Below are positions 1 through 9,564 of a stretch of 64,000 nucleotides of DNA, in pieces (the first letter of the stretch is position 1; each line of letters starts with the position of its first letter). The notes under the pieces are model-generated. The model was not told the origin of the DNA, searched no databases, and was given only the letters and a program-made list of their open reading frames with translations. The DNA is from Methanobacterium sp. SMA-27 (GTDB lineage: Archaea > Methanobacteriota > Methanobacteria > Methanobacteriales > Methanobacteriaceae). The stretch is taken from positions 310,001 through 374,000 of the forward strand of contig NZ_JQLY01000001.1 in the NCBI RefSeq assembly GCF_000744455.1. The letters are read 5' to 3'. The translations under genes were made by a program, and so were the position numbers.

Positions 1-1
1 T

Positions 2-409
2 CTTGCAATTTATACAACTTACTCACTCAAAAAAGCTGGTTATGAAGTTACAATTGCAAGTACTCCCTCTGCATCAAAATTGCTGGAGGTCTCAGATCCT
101 GAGCAGTTCTATGTAAATAAGAGAGTTGACATTGAATCATGTCTTGAAAATCTTGAAGAAAATATGTACGATCTACTTGTTGGATTTGTTCACAAAGATG
201 CAGCAGTATCCTATTTTGTAACATTTTATCATATTTTAAATACAAAATCACTAGCAATTGTATTTGAAAAGGATGCAAATCTCCTAGAAAAATTTGCTAA
301 TGATGTACAAGAAAATACAGATGCAAATATAATATCTGCAAGGGCCTATCACAATCCCACACCATTAAGAGTTAAAATTGACCGAGCAATTAAAGAATTG
401 GAGGATTAA
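2..409 (+). CDS. DUF1890 family methanogen protein (5' end outside window)
   Basis: The reading frame is open from base 2, so the gene begins before the window; an internal TTG at 80 is not the real start. The visible part reads through a Rossmann-like beginning (LAIYTTYSLKKAGYEVTIAS) and ends in an acidic helix (RAIKELED). Length and sequence fit DUF1890, a conserved methanogen family of unknown biochemical role. Its stop lies 2 bases before the DUF1894 gene, and this pair is a recurring methanogen neighbourhood. The family assignment is from memory of the sequence type. Confidence 0.75.
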   Translation, partial: LAIYTTYSLKKAGYEVTIASTPSASKLLEVSDPEQFYVNKRVDIESCLENLEENMYDLLVGFVHKDAAVSYFVTFYHILNTKSLAIVFEKDANLLEKFANDVQENTDANIISARAYHNPTPLRVKIDRAIKELED

Positions 410-411
410 AA

Positions 412-717
412 ATGTCATTCTGTTTAGAATTACATCTACAGCAAACTGAAGATTATGAAATACTCCTATCAAAAGCAGGATTCAAAGAAGCTAAAAAGGT
501 GATAGAGAGTCATTCACCTAAAATATTATACGTCAAACCCGGAGCTAAGGTGTTAGGTGCCCGAATTATTGGACTTCCCCCTATTCCAATAGGTATTGAT
601 GAATCAAAGGTTACAATAACTTTACCATATACAAAGCCGTGTCATGGTACTGCAGTTGTTGAATTACCAGTTAAAAAAGAGGAAATAGATAAAGTAAAAG
701 CCATTGCAATAAAATAA
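412..717 (+). CDS. DUF1894 family methanogen protein
   Basis: A 101-residue protein starting ATG directly after the DUF1890 stop, so the two are co-transcribed. The middle holds a glycine/proline-rich segment (GARIIGLPPIPIGIDESKV) and the end is lysine-rich. No catalytic motif, membrane span or signal peptide is visible. DUF1894 is restricted to methanogens and is typically next to DUF1890; its function is not established. A role linked to methanogenesis is inferred only from phylogenetic distribution. Confidence 0.75.
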   Translation: MSFCLELHLQQTEDYEILLSKAGFKEAKKVIESHSPKILYVKPGAKVLGARIIGLPPIPIGIDESKVTITLPYTKPCHGTAVVELPVKKEEIDKVKAIAIK

Positions 718-732
718 ATAGTTATAATGCGA

Positions 733-744
733 ATATATAAAATA
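733..744 (+). promoter_or_regulatory. TATA box for metE-thyA
   Basis: ATATATAAAATA lies about 35-46 bases before the metE ATG in an AT-rich gap after DUF1894. The implied transcription start is near 765, giving a very short leader. This fits the absence of a clear SD before metE. Confidence 0.45.
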
Positions 745-778
745 AAATACAATATTATTCTGCTAATTTATTCAAAAT

Positions 779-1786
779 ATGGATATTAAGATGATTACAA
801 TGTTGACAACAGTTGTGGGAAGTTACCCGGCACAACCAAAGAAACCCCAATCAATAGGTTCCAAGATAACAAATGTATTTGGATCATATGATCAATATAT
901 CCCTGCCCTCGAACTTGCTGTGGAAGACCAGATAAATGCAGGTATAGATATCATATCCGATGGACAAGTCAGAGGGGACATGATAGAAATCTTTGCAGAA
1001 AATATAATAGGAATGGGTGTTGAGAAAGGTGTTCCAAAGATATTGGGAAAAATACGACCTGCAAACTATTCTCCAGGAGCTTCTGATCTTAAACTGGCAT
1101 TAAAAAAAGCTCAAAGTATTTCAGCAGATTTTAAATATCCTAATATAACAGAATCTAAATTATTTAAGAAAAATGCTTTCAACACAAATTTTAAAGGAAT
1201 AAAAGGGATTATAACCGGGCCAACAACTCTTGTTTTATCATGTAGAATAGAAGGATTTTATAATAAGGATAAAAAGGAAGAAATTATTACTGATATGGCA
1301 ATAGCCCTTAAAACTGAGGCTAATGAGCTACAAAATGCCGGCGCTGCAGTAATTCAAATTGATGAGCCATTTTTATCAACAGGTGTTGCGGATCTAAATA
1401 CTGCGAAAAAGGCATTGAAAATTATAACAGAGGATCTTAATATACCTGTTTCAATGCATGTATGTGGAGACATCGGGAAAATTTTAAATGATCTCTTAAA
1501 GTTTCCCGTTCAAATAATTGACTGTGAGTTTGCAGGAATTCCTTCCAATATCAATTCACTCGAACAGGAATATAATGGTTCTAAAAAAATAGGTTTTGGC
1601 TGCATTGATACTAAAAATAAAAATATTGAAAAGGTAGATCAAGTGAAGGACCTCATAAAAAAGGGAATAAATATTGTTGGAGAGGAAAATATGATTATTG
1701 ATCCTGATTGTGGTATGAGAATGCTTTCAAGAGATACAGCACTGCTTAAACTTAAAACCATGAAGGAGGCAGTTGAATGGCTATAA
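779..1786 (+). CDS. metE: Methionine synthase, archaeal MetE (C-terminal catalytic-domain type)
   Basis: A 335-residue protein corresponding to only the C-terminal half of bacterial MetE, as in the Methanothermobacter enzyme that transfers a methyl group from methylcobalamin to homocysteine. The early motif TTVVGSYP and the zinc ligands His227, Cys229 (HVCG), Glu250 and Cys311 (DPDCGMR) are all present with MetE-like spacing. The start may be ATG 779, 791 or 800; none has a strong SD, and homologs start close to VVGSYP, so 800 is possible. It overlaps thyA by 10 bases and is therefore translationally coupled to it. Confidence 0.9.
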   Translation: MDIKMITMLTTVVGSYPAQPKKPQSIGSKITNVFGSYDQYIPALELAVEDQINAGIDIISDGQVRGDMIEIFAENIIGMGVEKGVPKILGKIRPANYSPGASDLKLALKKAQSISADFKYPNITESKLFKKNAFNTNFKGIKGIITGPTTLVLSCRIEGFYNKDKKEEIITDMAIALKTEANELQNAGAAVIQIDEPFLSTGVADLNTAKKALKIITEDLNIPVSMHVCGDIGKILNDLLKFPVQIIDCEFAGIPSNINSLEQEYNGSKKIGFGCIDTKNKNIEKVDQVKDLIKKGINIVGEENMIIDPDCGMRMLSRDTALLKLKTMKEAVEWL

Positions 1787-2394
1787 TGATCAAGGTTCCA
1801 ACCATTAAAACTGGATGGGAATCCCTTGTAAAAAGAATTATGAAAAATGGTGTGGAAATAAAAGATGAAAGGGGTTCTGTGACCAAGGAGATTCTTAATA
1901 CAATGGTGAATGTGAAGAATCCACTTGACCCAGAATCTCCTAAGGGTTATTTCTGGACGGGTGAAAAACTGGATAAATACTCTGAACAGTTTTTAAGCAG
2001 TGATAAACAAGGATTCATATATACATATGGTAACAGACTCAGAGAACACTTTGACGGTATAGATCAGATACAAGAAGCAATAAAACGGCTTAATAATTTT
2101 AAGGAATCCAGAAGAGCAATTTCTATTACATGGGATCCTGTTGTAGACACAAAAAATGATGAAGTTCCATGCATGATGTTAGTAGACTTTAAAATAAGAG
2201 ATGGAAAACTACATACAACCGGACTTTGGCGGTCACATGATATTTATGGGGCATGGTTCCCTAATGCAGTTGGACTCAGCAATTTAGCTAAGTATGTTGC
2301 AGAAAAAGTAGGATCAGAAGTAGGAACATTAACCATACACTCAATAAGTGCACATATCTATGAAGTAAACTTTAAAGAGGCAGGAGAAGTTTAA
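1777..2394 (+). CDS. thyA: Thymidylate synthase (archaeal ThyA)
   Basis: A 205-residue thymidylate synthase that methylates dUMP. Visible active-site elements are the phosphate-binding SRR (111-113), catalytic Cys132 in VPCMMLVDF, RSHD (152-155), Asn163 in the FPNA motif and the H-x-Y pair His193/Tyr195. It is shorter than bacterial ThyA, as is usual for methanogen enzymes, which are thought to use a methanopterin-type folate. The start ATG 1777 is preceded by GGAGG at 7 bases inside the end of metE. Pairing with MetE joins two C1-dependent methylations. Confidence 0.92.
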   Translation: MAIMIKVPTIKTGWESLVKRIMKNGVEIKDERGSVTKEILNTMVNVKNPLDPESPKGYFWTGEKLDKYSEQFLSSDKQGFIYTYGNRLREHFDGIDQIQEAIKRLNNFKESRRAISITWDPVVDTKNDEVPCMMLVDFKIRDGKLHTTGLWRSHDIYGAWFPNAVGLSNLAKYVAEKVGSEVGTLTIHSISAHIYEVNFKEAGEV

Positions 2395-2510
2395 CTCATA
2401 AATATTCTTCTTACAATAATAATATATGAAAATATTCAAAACAAAAGGAAAATGAAAGATATTTTACCGTGATTAGCTAAAACAGAAATGTACAAATTAA
2501 AACTTTAATA

Positions 2511-2520
2511 TTTATAAATA
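2511..2520 (+). promoter_or_regulatory. TATA box for mch
   Basis: TTTATAAATA in the 176-base gap after thyA, about 51-60 bases before the mch start. This is the expected position for an archaeal promoter with a leader of about 30 bases. Confidence 0.5.
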
Positions 2521-2570
2521 TTTTTAGAAGTTTATTCAATTCTACTAAAATGAAAAAAATAGGTGAAACA

Positions 2571-3533
2571 ATGGTAAGTGTCAATCTCGAAGCAAAAAAA
2601 ACAGTAGATCAGATGATTGAAAATGCAGAAGAACTCAATATAGCAGTTTCAAAACTTGAAAATGGTTCAACAGTTATTGACTGTGGTGTTAATGTTTCAG
2701 GAAGTTTTAAAGCTGGCGAACTCTACACAAAGGTATGTCTAGGAGGGCTTGCCGAGGTGGGAATATCCATACCAGGAGACCTGTCTGAAAATTTTGCGAT
2801 ACCTTCTGTTAAGATAAAAACAAATTTCCCTTCAATATCCACACTCGGAGCACAGAAGGCAGGATGGTCTGTAAGTGTAGGAGATTTCTTTGCACTGGGT
2901 TCTGGACCTGCAAGAGCATTGGCTTTAAAACCTGCTGAAACTTATAAAGAAATAGGATACAAGGATGATGCAAATATAGCTATATTAACATTAGAAGCTG
3001 ATAAATTACCTGGAGCCGATGTTGCAGATTCAATTGCATCAGACTGTAATGTATCTGCAGAAAATGTATTTCTACTGGTAGCTCCAACATCATCACTGGT
3101 TGGTTCAATACAAATAGCTGGAAGAGTTGTTGAAAATGGAACCTATAAAATGTTGGAATTTTTAAAATTTGATGTAAATAAGGTCAAATATGCTGCAGGC
3201 ATAGCACCAATTGCTCCTGTTGATCCCGATGGACTCAAAGCAATGGGTAAAACCAACGATGCAGTTTTGTTTGGTGGTAGAACATATTATTATATAGAAT
3301 CTGAGGAAGGTGATGATATTAAATCCCTTGCAGAACAGTTACCGTCCTCATCATCCGAAGGTTATGGAAAACCATTTTATGATGTGTTTAAGGAAGCTGA
3401 ATTTGACTTCTACAAAATAGATAAGGGAATGTTCGCACCTGCAGAAGTAGTCATCAATGATCTCCGAACTGGAGAAATGTTCCGTGGTGGAGCAGTAAAT
3501 GTTGAACTTCTAATGAAATCATTCGGGTTATAA
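2571..3533 (+). CDS. mch: Methenyltetrahydromethanopterin cyclohydrolase
   Basis: A 320-residue cytoplasmic enzyme that interconverts methenyl-H4MPT and formyl-H4MPT, the third step of CO2 reduction to methane. It is highly similar throughout to Methanothermobacter Mch, including VSVGDFFALGSGPARAL, APTSSLVGSIQ and the C-terminal YKIDKGMFAPAEVVINDLRTG. The start is ATG 2571 rather than ATG 2550: GGTGA sits 4 bases before it and the protein then begins MVSVNLEAKK as in homologs. It is transcribed alone, with its own TATA box and terminator. Confidence 0.97.
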   Translation: MVSVNLEAKKTVDQMIENAEELNIAVSKLENGSTVIDCGVNVSGSFKAGELYTKVCLGGLAEVGISIPGDLSENFAIPSVKIKTNFPSISTLGAQKAGWSVSVGDFFALGSGPARALALKPAETYKEIGYKDDANIAILTLEADKLPGADVADSIASDCNVSAENVFLLVAPTSSLVGSIQIAGRVVENGTYKMLEFLKFDVNKVKYAAGIAPIAPVDPDGLKAMGKTNDAVLFGGRTYYYIESEEGDDIKSLAEQLPSSSSEGYGKPFYDVFKEAEFDFYKIDKGMFAPAEVVINDLRTGEMFRGGAVNVELLMKSFGL

Positions 3534-3570
3534 AAGGTTCAAAATCCTTTTATTTTTTATTTTTATTATA
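3532..3570 (+). terminator. Terminator after mch
   Basis: AAAAGG (3532-3537) pairs with CCTTTT (3546-3551) across an 8-base loop, immediately followed by a T-rich tract. The stem overlaps the mch stop codon. Confidence 0.6.
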
Positions 3571-3676
3571 ACAATTCATTTTAGAATTCTATACTACAAA
3601 TTAATTATAAAAAAGAATTATATTAAAATAGGATTGTAATTTTGTTTAATCTCAATACTTACTTAATATCCCTTAA

Positions 3677-4147
<471 letters not shown>

Positions 4148-4244
4148 AGACTTAATAACTCCATTAACATCTAAAGTTAAGTTTATATGAACTGAATAAC
4201 AATATTATAATAGAGTAATATTGATCAAATCTTCAGGTGGTAAT

Positions 4245-4565
4245 ATGAAAGAAGAAGTATTTTTTAGTAAGGGAATGAAACACGTCAAGGAAGACTATCC
4301 AGATCTTTACGAAGCATCTATTAATTTGAATGATGTTTGTTATACTGGAAAGGTATTGGATTACAAGACACAAAAACTCATAGCAATTGGGATAGCTGCT
4401 GCGGCATCAGATGACAGGGCTGTTAAAAAACAGATATTTAGTGGTATGAAGGAACTTGATATAACCAAAGATGAAGTAGTAGACGTTTTAAGAGTGGTAC
4501 TTCTATTAGCAGGTAAACCCGCTTTTACAAAGGGAATGAACGCTTTATACAATATAAAAGAATAA
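4245..4565 (+). CDS. Carboxymuconolactone decarboxylase-like (AhpD fold) protein
   Basis: A 106-residue helical protein with the CMD-like pattern VLDYKTQKLIAIGIAAAASDDRAVKKQI, a helix hairpin, then VVDVLRVVLLLAGKPAF. The CxxC pair of redox-active AhpD proteins is absent, so a peroxidase partner role is unlikely. The start ATG 4245 follows AGGTGG. No partner gene is adjacent. A second family member lies at 29.2 kb. The substrate is unknown. Confidence 0.75.
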   Translation: MKEEVFFSKGMKHVKEDYPDLYEASINLNDVCYTGKVLDYKTQKLIAIGIAAAASDDRAVKKQIFSGMKELDITKDEVVDVLRVVLLLAGKPAFTKGMNALYNIKE

Positions 4566-4710
4566 AATCTTATTTCATTATTTTTTGTATAATTTTTCAT
4601 TTTTTTTGATGTATTCAAAATTTTTAGAGTTATTGCATTATTAAATTTTTAAGCCAAAAAAAAAGATTTTGAAAACAATTATTTTCATAGTAAGCTTTTT
4701 AAAGTAAGCG

Positions 4711-4740
4711 GATCAATATTGATCACCGCCAATTCTGGCG
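4711..4740. promoter_or_regulatory. Two adjacent inverted repeats upstream of rpl15e
   Basis: The 284-base gap 4566-4849 has no gene. It contains a perfect 14-base palindrome GATCAATATTGATC (4711-4724) followed by a second hairpin, CGCCA-ATTC-TGGCG (4727-4740), which is more GC-rich than its surroundings. They sit 40-70 bases upstream of the L15e TATA box. They may be a regulator site, part of a small RNA, or the upstream gene's terminator; the sequence does not decide. Part of the palindrome (AATATTGATCA) recurs at 4218-4228 before the CMD-like gene. Confidence 0.35.
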
Positions 4741-4780
4741 ATTAAATCTAGTAAATAAAACTTGATTGCTTACATTGAAG

Positions 4781-4788
4781 TTATATAC
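4781..4788 (+). promoter_or_regulatory. TATA box for the rpl15e superoperon
   Basis: TTATATAC about 62-69 bases before the L15e start. The implied leader (from about 4810) contains a short GGC-GCAA-GCU hairpin and ends in GAGGTG, the SD of rpl15e. Confidence 0.45.
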
Positions 4789-4849
4789 AACTTTTTTTGG
4801 GATAGTATCCCATGGATGTGGCGCAAGCTGAACAAAGAGGTGTTAAGTA

Positions 4850-5395
4850 ATGTATAAATATATAAGAGATGCATGGAAGAATCCAGATAAGTCTTATGTT
4901 AAGGAACTCATGCGCACAAGAACTCCTATTTGGAGAAGACAAAGCGTTATAGTAAGAGTAGACAGGCCTACCAGGATTGATAGGGCTAGATCATTAGGTT
5001 ATAAAGCCAAAAAAGGTTACATAGTTGTGAGAACTCGTGTCCGCCGAGGTGGAATGAGAAAATCAAGATTCACAGCAGGTAGAAAACCTAAAAGAATGGG
5101 TATTAAGAAAATAACCATGAAAAAATCCATTCAGAGAATCGCTGAAGAAAGAGTTGCCAGAAAATTCCCGAACCTCGAGGTATTAAACTCGTACTGGCTC
5201 TGGGAAGATGGAAAATTCAAATTCTATGAAGTAATTCTTGTTGATCCAAACCACCCTTCAATCAAGAACGACTCTAAAATCAACTGGATCTGTGAGAAAC
5301 AGCACACCAATAGGGTGTTCAGAGGTCTCACAAGTGAAGGTAAAAAGACAAGAGGACTTCGCAGTAAAGGTAAAGGGGCCGAAAAGGTACGATAA
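4850..5395 (+). CDS. rpl15e: Large-subunit ribosomal protein L15e
   Basis: A 181-residue basic protein matching archaeal L15e along its length: [12 protein letters not shown] at the start, [55 protein letters not shown], and [26 protein letters not shown] precedes the ATG. It is the first gene of the exosome/RNase P superoperon; the next gene starts 3 bases after its stop. Confidence 0.96.
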   Translation: MYKYIRDAWKNPDKSYVKELMRTRTPIWRRQSVIVRVDRPTRIDRARSLGYKAKKGYIVVRTRVRRGGMRKSRFTAGRKPKRMGIKKITMKKSIQRIAEERVARKFPNLEVLNSYWLWEDGKFKFYEVILVDPNHPSIKNDSKINWICEKQHTNRVFRGLTSEGKKTRGLRSKGKGAEKVR

Positions 5396-5398
5396 GGT

Positions 5399-5818
5399 AT
5401 GATCCATAACATCTCATATAGAGCATTCGTTTATGGAACAGAAAATAAGGAAAAAGTGTTAGAATCTATTATAACACTTTTTCCAAATTCATCCCCTCAA
5501 TGTGAAGCAACTGAGGGATATTACAAAAATCCTGTTTTAATTTTAAGCAACAAAATCGATAAAAAAAGGGAAATAAAAGATTTTGTTAAAAAACTGTCCA
5601 AAATGAATGATCCTACTCGTAAAAGGATTTTACACCAGTTGGAAAATAAAATGGACGATTCTGGAAATTTATTTCTCAGGTTTGACAAACAGAGAGCATA
5701 TCAAGGTGATCTGAAGGTTGTTGAACACGGAGATTCTATTAATTTAAAAATTAAAATAGCAGCATATCCAGCGAAAAAAAAGGTGGCATTGGAAATTGCA
5801 AGAAAGTTATTCGAATAG
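5399..5818 (+). CDS. RNA-binding protein of the archaeal exosome neighbourhood (COG1325 type)
   Basis: A 139-residue protein between L15e and Rnp3, the usual location of the conserved archaeal family described as a predicted exosome-linked RNA-binding protein. The sequence starts with a beta strand (HNISYRAFVYGTE) and carries a helix rich in Lys/Asp and a segment DSGNLFLRFDKQRAYQGDLKV typical of this family. It starts just after the L15e stop and ends 16 bases before the Rnp3 ATG. No enzyme motif is seen. Direct participation in the exosome is inferred from gene order only. Confidence 0.75.
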   Translation: MIHNISYRAFVYGTENKEKVLESIITLFPNSSPQCEATEGYYKNPVLILSNKIDKKREIKDFVKKLSKMNDPTRKRILHQLENKMDDSGNLFLRFDKQRAYQGDLKVVEHGDSINLKIKIAAYPAKKKVALEIARKLFE

Positions 5819-5834
5819 AAACCTTTCCAAGGAT

Positions 5835-6521
5835 ATGTTTTTTGATCTTCACGTTCATGGAAATGAGAACATAATAAAAGAAGCCGAGAGATTAGGGTTC
5901 ACTGGAATTGCGGTAACACGTTATTTTGAAGATTATACTTCTAAATTTTTAAAGGAATTTGAAGATCTTGAGCTTAATTCAAACATATTGCTAAAAAAAT
6001 CTGTTGAAATAGCTTGTAAAAATCCCGAAGACCTCAAAAAGAAAGTTAAAAAATCACGAAAAAAGGCTGATATTTTAATTGTAAAAGGCGGTGATCTTAA
6101 GGTCAACAGAGCTGCTTGCGAGGATAAACGTATAGATATACTTTCACAACCCTACAGATCAAGGAGAGACATGGGTATTAACCATGTTTTGGCAAGAAAG
6201 GCAGCAGAAAATTCTGTTGCAATAGAAATAAATCTTAAAACATTTCTTAAAACAAATTTAAGATATAGATACCGTGTAATAAGTCAGTTCAGACATATCG
6301 TAGATCTTCAAAGAAAATTCAAGTTTCCATTAATTATAACAAGTAGTGCAAGCTCAAAATATGATTTAAAAACTCCAATAGACATATTTGCACTTGCAAA
6401 GTGTTTCGGAATGACCTTTGAAGAATCATTTAAAGCCATTTCAATAACTCCTCGTGATATTATAGAAACCAATAATTTACGAGACTATTTCATAATAGAA
6501 GGCGTTAGAACATTAGAATAA
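5835..6521 (+). CDS. rnp3: RNase P protein component 3 (Rnp3, Rpp30)
   Basis: A 228-residue TIM-barrel protein of the PHP-like fold that assists the catalytic RNA of RNase P in tRNA 5' maturation. It starts MFFDLHVHGNEN; the metal-site histidines of true PHP enzymes are only partly kept. It continues with GFTGIAVTRYFEDY, GGDLKVNRAACEDKRIDILSQPY and FPLIITSSASSKYDLK. The start is ATG 5835 (AAGGAT upstream), not the earlier in-frame ATG 5796, because homologs begin directly with this strand. Rnp2, its complex partner, follows. Confidence 0.92.
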   Translation: MFFDLHVHGNENIIKEAERLGFTGIAVTRYFEDYTSKFLKEFEDLELNSNILLKKSVEIACKNPEDLKKKVKKSRKKADILIVKGGDLKVNRAACEDKRIDILSQPYRSRRDMGINHVLARKAAENSVAIEINLKTFLKTNLRYRYRVISQFRHIVDLQRKFKFPLIITSSASSKYDLKTPIDIFALAKCFGMTFEESFKAISITPRDIIETNNLRDYFIIEGVRTLE

Positions 6522-6611
6522 TGATCAAATTTATCCTAAATAATTCTTAATTATAACTCATTATATTTATTATACAAAATTCACTAATTAAAATACCATA
6601 GACTGATTTAA

Positions 6612-7001
6612 ATGATTCAAAAGCTAAAAATACTCCCTCCAACTCTACGGGATAAAAAAAGATATGTTGCATTTGAAGTTACATCTCATGGATCACTTGG
6701 AAGAGATGATTTAATATCCATGATTTTAGATGCTTCATTATATCTCTATGGTGCATGTGGGGCAGGAAAGTTTGACCTCTGGGTAGTAAAGTTATGGCAA
6801 TGCAAAACAGATATAAATTCCCCTAAAGGTATCAATGAATACCGAATGAAAGGAATATTACGCTGTAGAAGGGAAGAAATTGATTCTGTAATGGCCATAA
6901 TTCCCACCATAACAAACTTTAGAGGGAAGCCAGTAGTTTTCCATACACTGGGAATTTCAGGAACCATTAAATCTGCAATAAAAAACTTTATTAAACTATA
7001 A
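6612..7001 (+). CDS. rnp2: RNase P protein component 2 (Rnp2, Pop5)
   Basis: A 129-residue Pop5-type protein that pairs with Rpp30 to stimulate RNase P RNA. Recognisable are PPTLRDKKRYVAFEV at the start, the alpha-helix/beta-strand RRM-like core (FDLWVVKLWQC), GILRCRREEIDSVMAIIPTI, and a late VVFHTLGISGTIKSA. The SD is weak (TGATTTAA before the ATG). A 90-base gap separates it from rnp3 and 112 bases separate it from psmA. Confidence 0.92.
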   Translation: MIQKLKILPPTLRDKKRYVAFEVTSHGSLGRDDLISMILDASLYLYGACGAGKFDLWVVKLWQCKTDINSPKGINEYRMKGILRCRREEIDSVMAIIPTITNFRGKPVVFHTLGISGTIKSAIKNFIKL

Positions 7002-7113
7002 GAATAAGATGAAATAATAGAATAATAGTTTGTAAACAAGTTTAGTAAGTTTAAAATTATTTTAATATTATAAATTCATTTCTTTACAGAAAAACTTTTA
7101 GAGAGGTATATGT

Positions 7114-7863
<750 letters not shown>

Positions 7864-7866
7864 AAA

Positions 7867-8559
7867 ATGGTAACCCTTGAAGATGCAGTTATTGCGCGTT
7901 TGGAATATTTTGGGGAACATTTCGAAATCCTTGTTGATCCAGATCTTGCTTCAGATTTTAAAAGGGGCCAGGACATCAACATTGAGGATATCCTTGTAGT
8001 CGAAGAAATATTCAAGGATGCAAAAAAAGGTGATAAAGCATCTGAAGAAGCCATGATGAAGGCCTTCGACACAATTGATCATCTTGAAGTTGCAGCTGCT
8101 ATTATCCACAAAGGCCAAATACAGCTGACAGCCCAGCAGCGGAAAGAAATGCAGGAAGAGAAGCGATTGAAGGTAATCTCAACCATAACGAGAGAGGCCA
8201 TAAATCCCCAAACTAAACTTCCACACCCTGCAAGAAGAATTGAAATAGCCATGGAAGAAGCAAAAGTCCGTATTGACCCATTTAAAAGTATTGATGAACA
8301 AGTTAACACTACTTTAAAGGCCATTAGAACCAAAATTCCAATAAGATTTGAAAAAGTCAAGATAGCAATAAGGGTTCCCGGAGATTTCACAGGAAAAGTC
8401 TATGGAGCAATACCTGAATTTGGAAAGACAACCAAGGAAGAATGGCAACAAGATGGATCATGGGTTGCAGTTGTTGAGATACCTGGTGGTATGCAGGAAA
8501 ATTTTTATAATAAACTCAATGAACTTACAAGAGGTCAAGTAGAGACAAAATTACTCTAA
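7867..8559 (+). CDS. Ribosome maturation protein SDO1 (SBDS)
   Basis: A 230-residue SBDS protein with three domains: an N-terminal FYSH domain ([39 protein letters not shown]), a central helical domain ([13 protein letters not shown]...[16 protein letters not shown]) and a C-terminal ferredoxin-like domain ([16 protein letters not shown]). It acts in late 60S/50S subunit maturation in archaea and eukaryotes. It lies between psmA and the exosome genes, the classic archaeal order. Its stop overlaps an ATG (8559) of a 23-codon mini-ORF. Confidence 0.95.
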   Translation: MVTLEDAVIARLEYFGEHFEILVDPDLASDFKRGQDINIEDILVVEEIFKDAKKGDKASEEAMMKAFDTIDHLEVAAAIIHKGQIQLTAQQRKEMQEEKRLKVISTITREAINPQTKLPHPARRIEIAMEEAKVRIDPFKSIDEQVNTTLKAIRTKIPIRFEKVKIAIRVPGDFTGKVYGAIPEFGKTTKEEWQQDGSWVAVVEIPGGMQENFYNKLNELTRGQVETKLL

Positions 8560-8610
8560 TGGCAGATAAAACTATTCATTTTTTTGGCATTCCAGTAAAG
8601 GAGGCAGAAT

Positions 8611-9540
8611 GTGATATTTGTAGAGGATAAAGAAATAGTAATTCCCGGAGATATTCTTGCAGACGAGGAATATCACTCCGGAAGAGGAACTTTCAAGGAA
8701 AATGATAAGGTGTGTTCGTCTCTTGTAGGTCTTGTAGCCATAAGGGATAAAAAAATCAGTGTAATACCCTTACAAAGCAAGTATATCCCAAAAAGAGGAG
8801 ATGTTGTAATAGGGGAAGTAACGGATATAAGATTCTCAATGTGGAACTTGGATATAAATTCCCCATACTCTGGATTTTTACCTGCTTCAGATGTCTTTGG
8901 AAAGGAAAAAAGGGAACTTAACAGAACATTCGATGTCGGTGATGTTTTATTTTTAAGAGTAGTCGATGTTGATGAAGTAAAAAAGGTTAAACTTGGACTC
9001 AAAGGAAGGGGACTCGGAAAGTTCAGGGGAGGAATTCTTATAAATATCACTCCAACGAAAGTGCCCAGATTGATAGGCAAAAAGGGATCAATGATCAATA
9101 TGATCAAGGATGAAACCCATTGCGAAGTAATTGTGGGACAAAACGGAGTAGTATGGGTTAAAGGAGAACCTTCAATGGAAAGAGTGGCTGAAAAAGTCAT
9201 TAACATGATAGAAGAACAAGCCCATACATCTGGATTAACTGATAGGGTAAGGGACATGCTTGCAAGACTTCTTGGCCATGAACCAGAAGAATCAGAAACT
9301 GAGGAATCAGAAGAATTAGAAACTGAGGAATCAGAAGAATCAGAAGAATTAGAAACTGAGGAATCAGAAGAATCAGAAGAATTAGAAACTGAGGAATCAG
9401 AAGAATCAGAAGAATTAGAAACTGAGGAATTAGAAACTGAAGAAACTGAGGAATCAGAGGAAGACGAATCAAAAGAATTTGAACCCGAATCCGTAGAATC
9501 TGAAGAACCGGATGAAGAAGAAGAATGTAAAGAGGAATAA
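8611..9540 (+). CDS. rrp4: Exosome RNA-binding cap subunit Rrp4 with a repetitive acidic tail
   Basis: A 309-residue cap subunit that recruits RNA to the exosome ring. The N-terminal domain is followed by an S1 domain ([16 protein letters not shown], about 68-135) and a KH domain ([15 protein letters not shown], about 152-205). From about residue 225 to the end the protein is almost only Glu, Ser, Thr, Asp and Leu, with three perfect 11-residue units ([11 protein letters not shown]). The start is GTG 8611 with AAGGAGG upstream; no ATG is available. The tail is much longer than the conserved domains need. Large antisense frames here are by-products of the repeat. Confidence 0.94.
   Translation: MIFVEDKEIVIPGDILADEEYHSGRGTFKENDKVCSSLVGLVAIRDKKISVIPLQSKYIPKRGDVVIGEVTDIRFSMWNLDINSPYSGFLPASDVFGKEKRELNRTFDVGDVLFLRVVDVDEVKKVKLGLKGRGLGKFRGGILINITPTKVPRLIGKKGSMINMIKDETHCEVIVGQNGVVWVKGEPSMERVAEKVINMIEEQAHTSGLTDRVRDMLARLLGHEPEESETEESEELETEESEESEELETEESEESEELETEESEESEELETEELETEETEESEEDESKEFEPESVESEEPDEEEECKEE
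9286..9460 (+). repeat. 33-bp tandem repeat encoding the Rrp4 acidic tail
   Basis: Three consecutive identical 33-base units begin at 9319, 9352 and 9385, each starting GAAACTGAGGAATCAGAAG. They are flanked by a shortened 24-base unit (from 9295) and degenerate partial units up to about 9460. The reading frame is kept because the unit is a multiple of three. Identical copies at DNA level suggest recent expansion or ongoing unequal exchange or slippage. Confidence 0.9.
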
Positions 9541-9564
9541 ATGGAATTAATCCAAAAATAAGGG

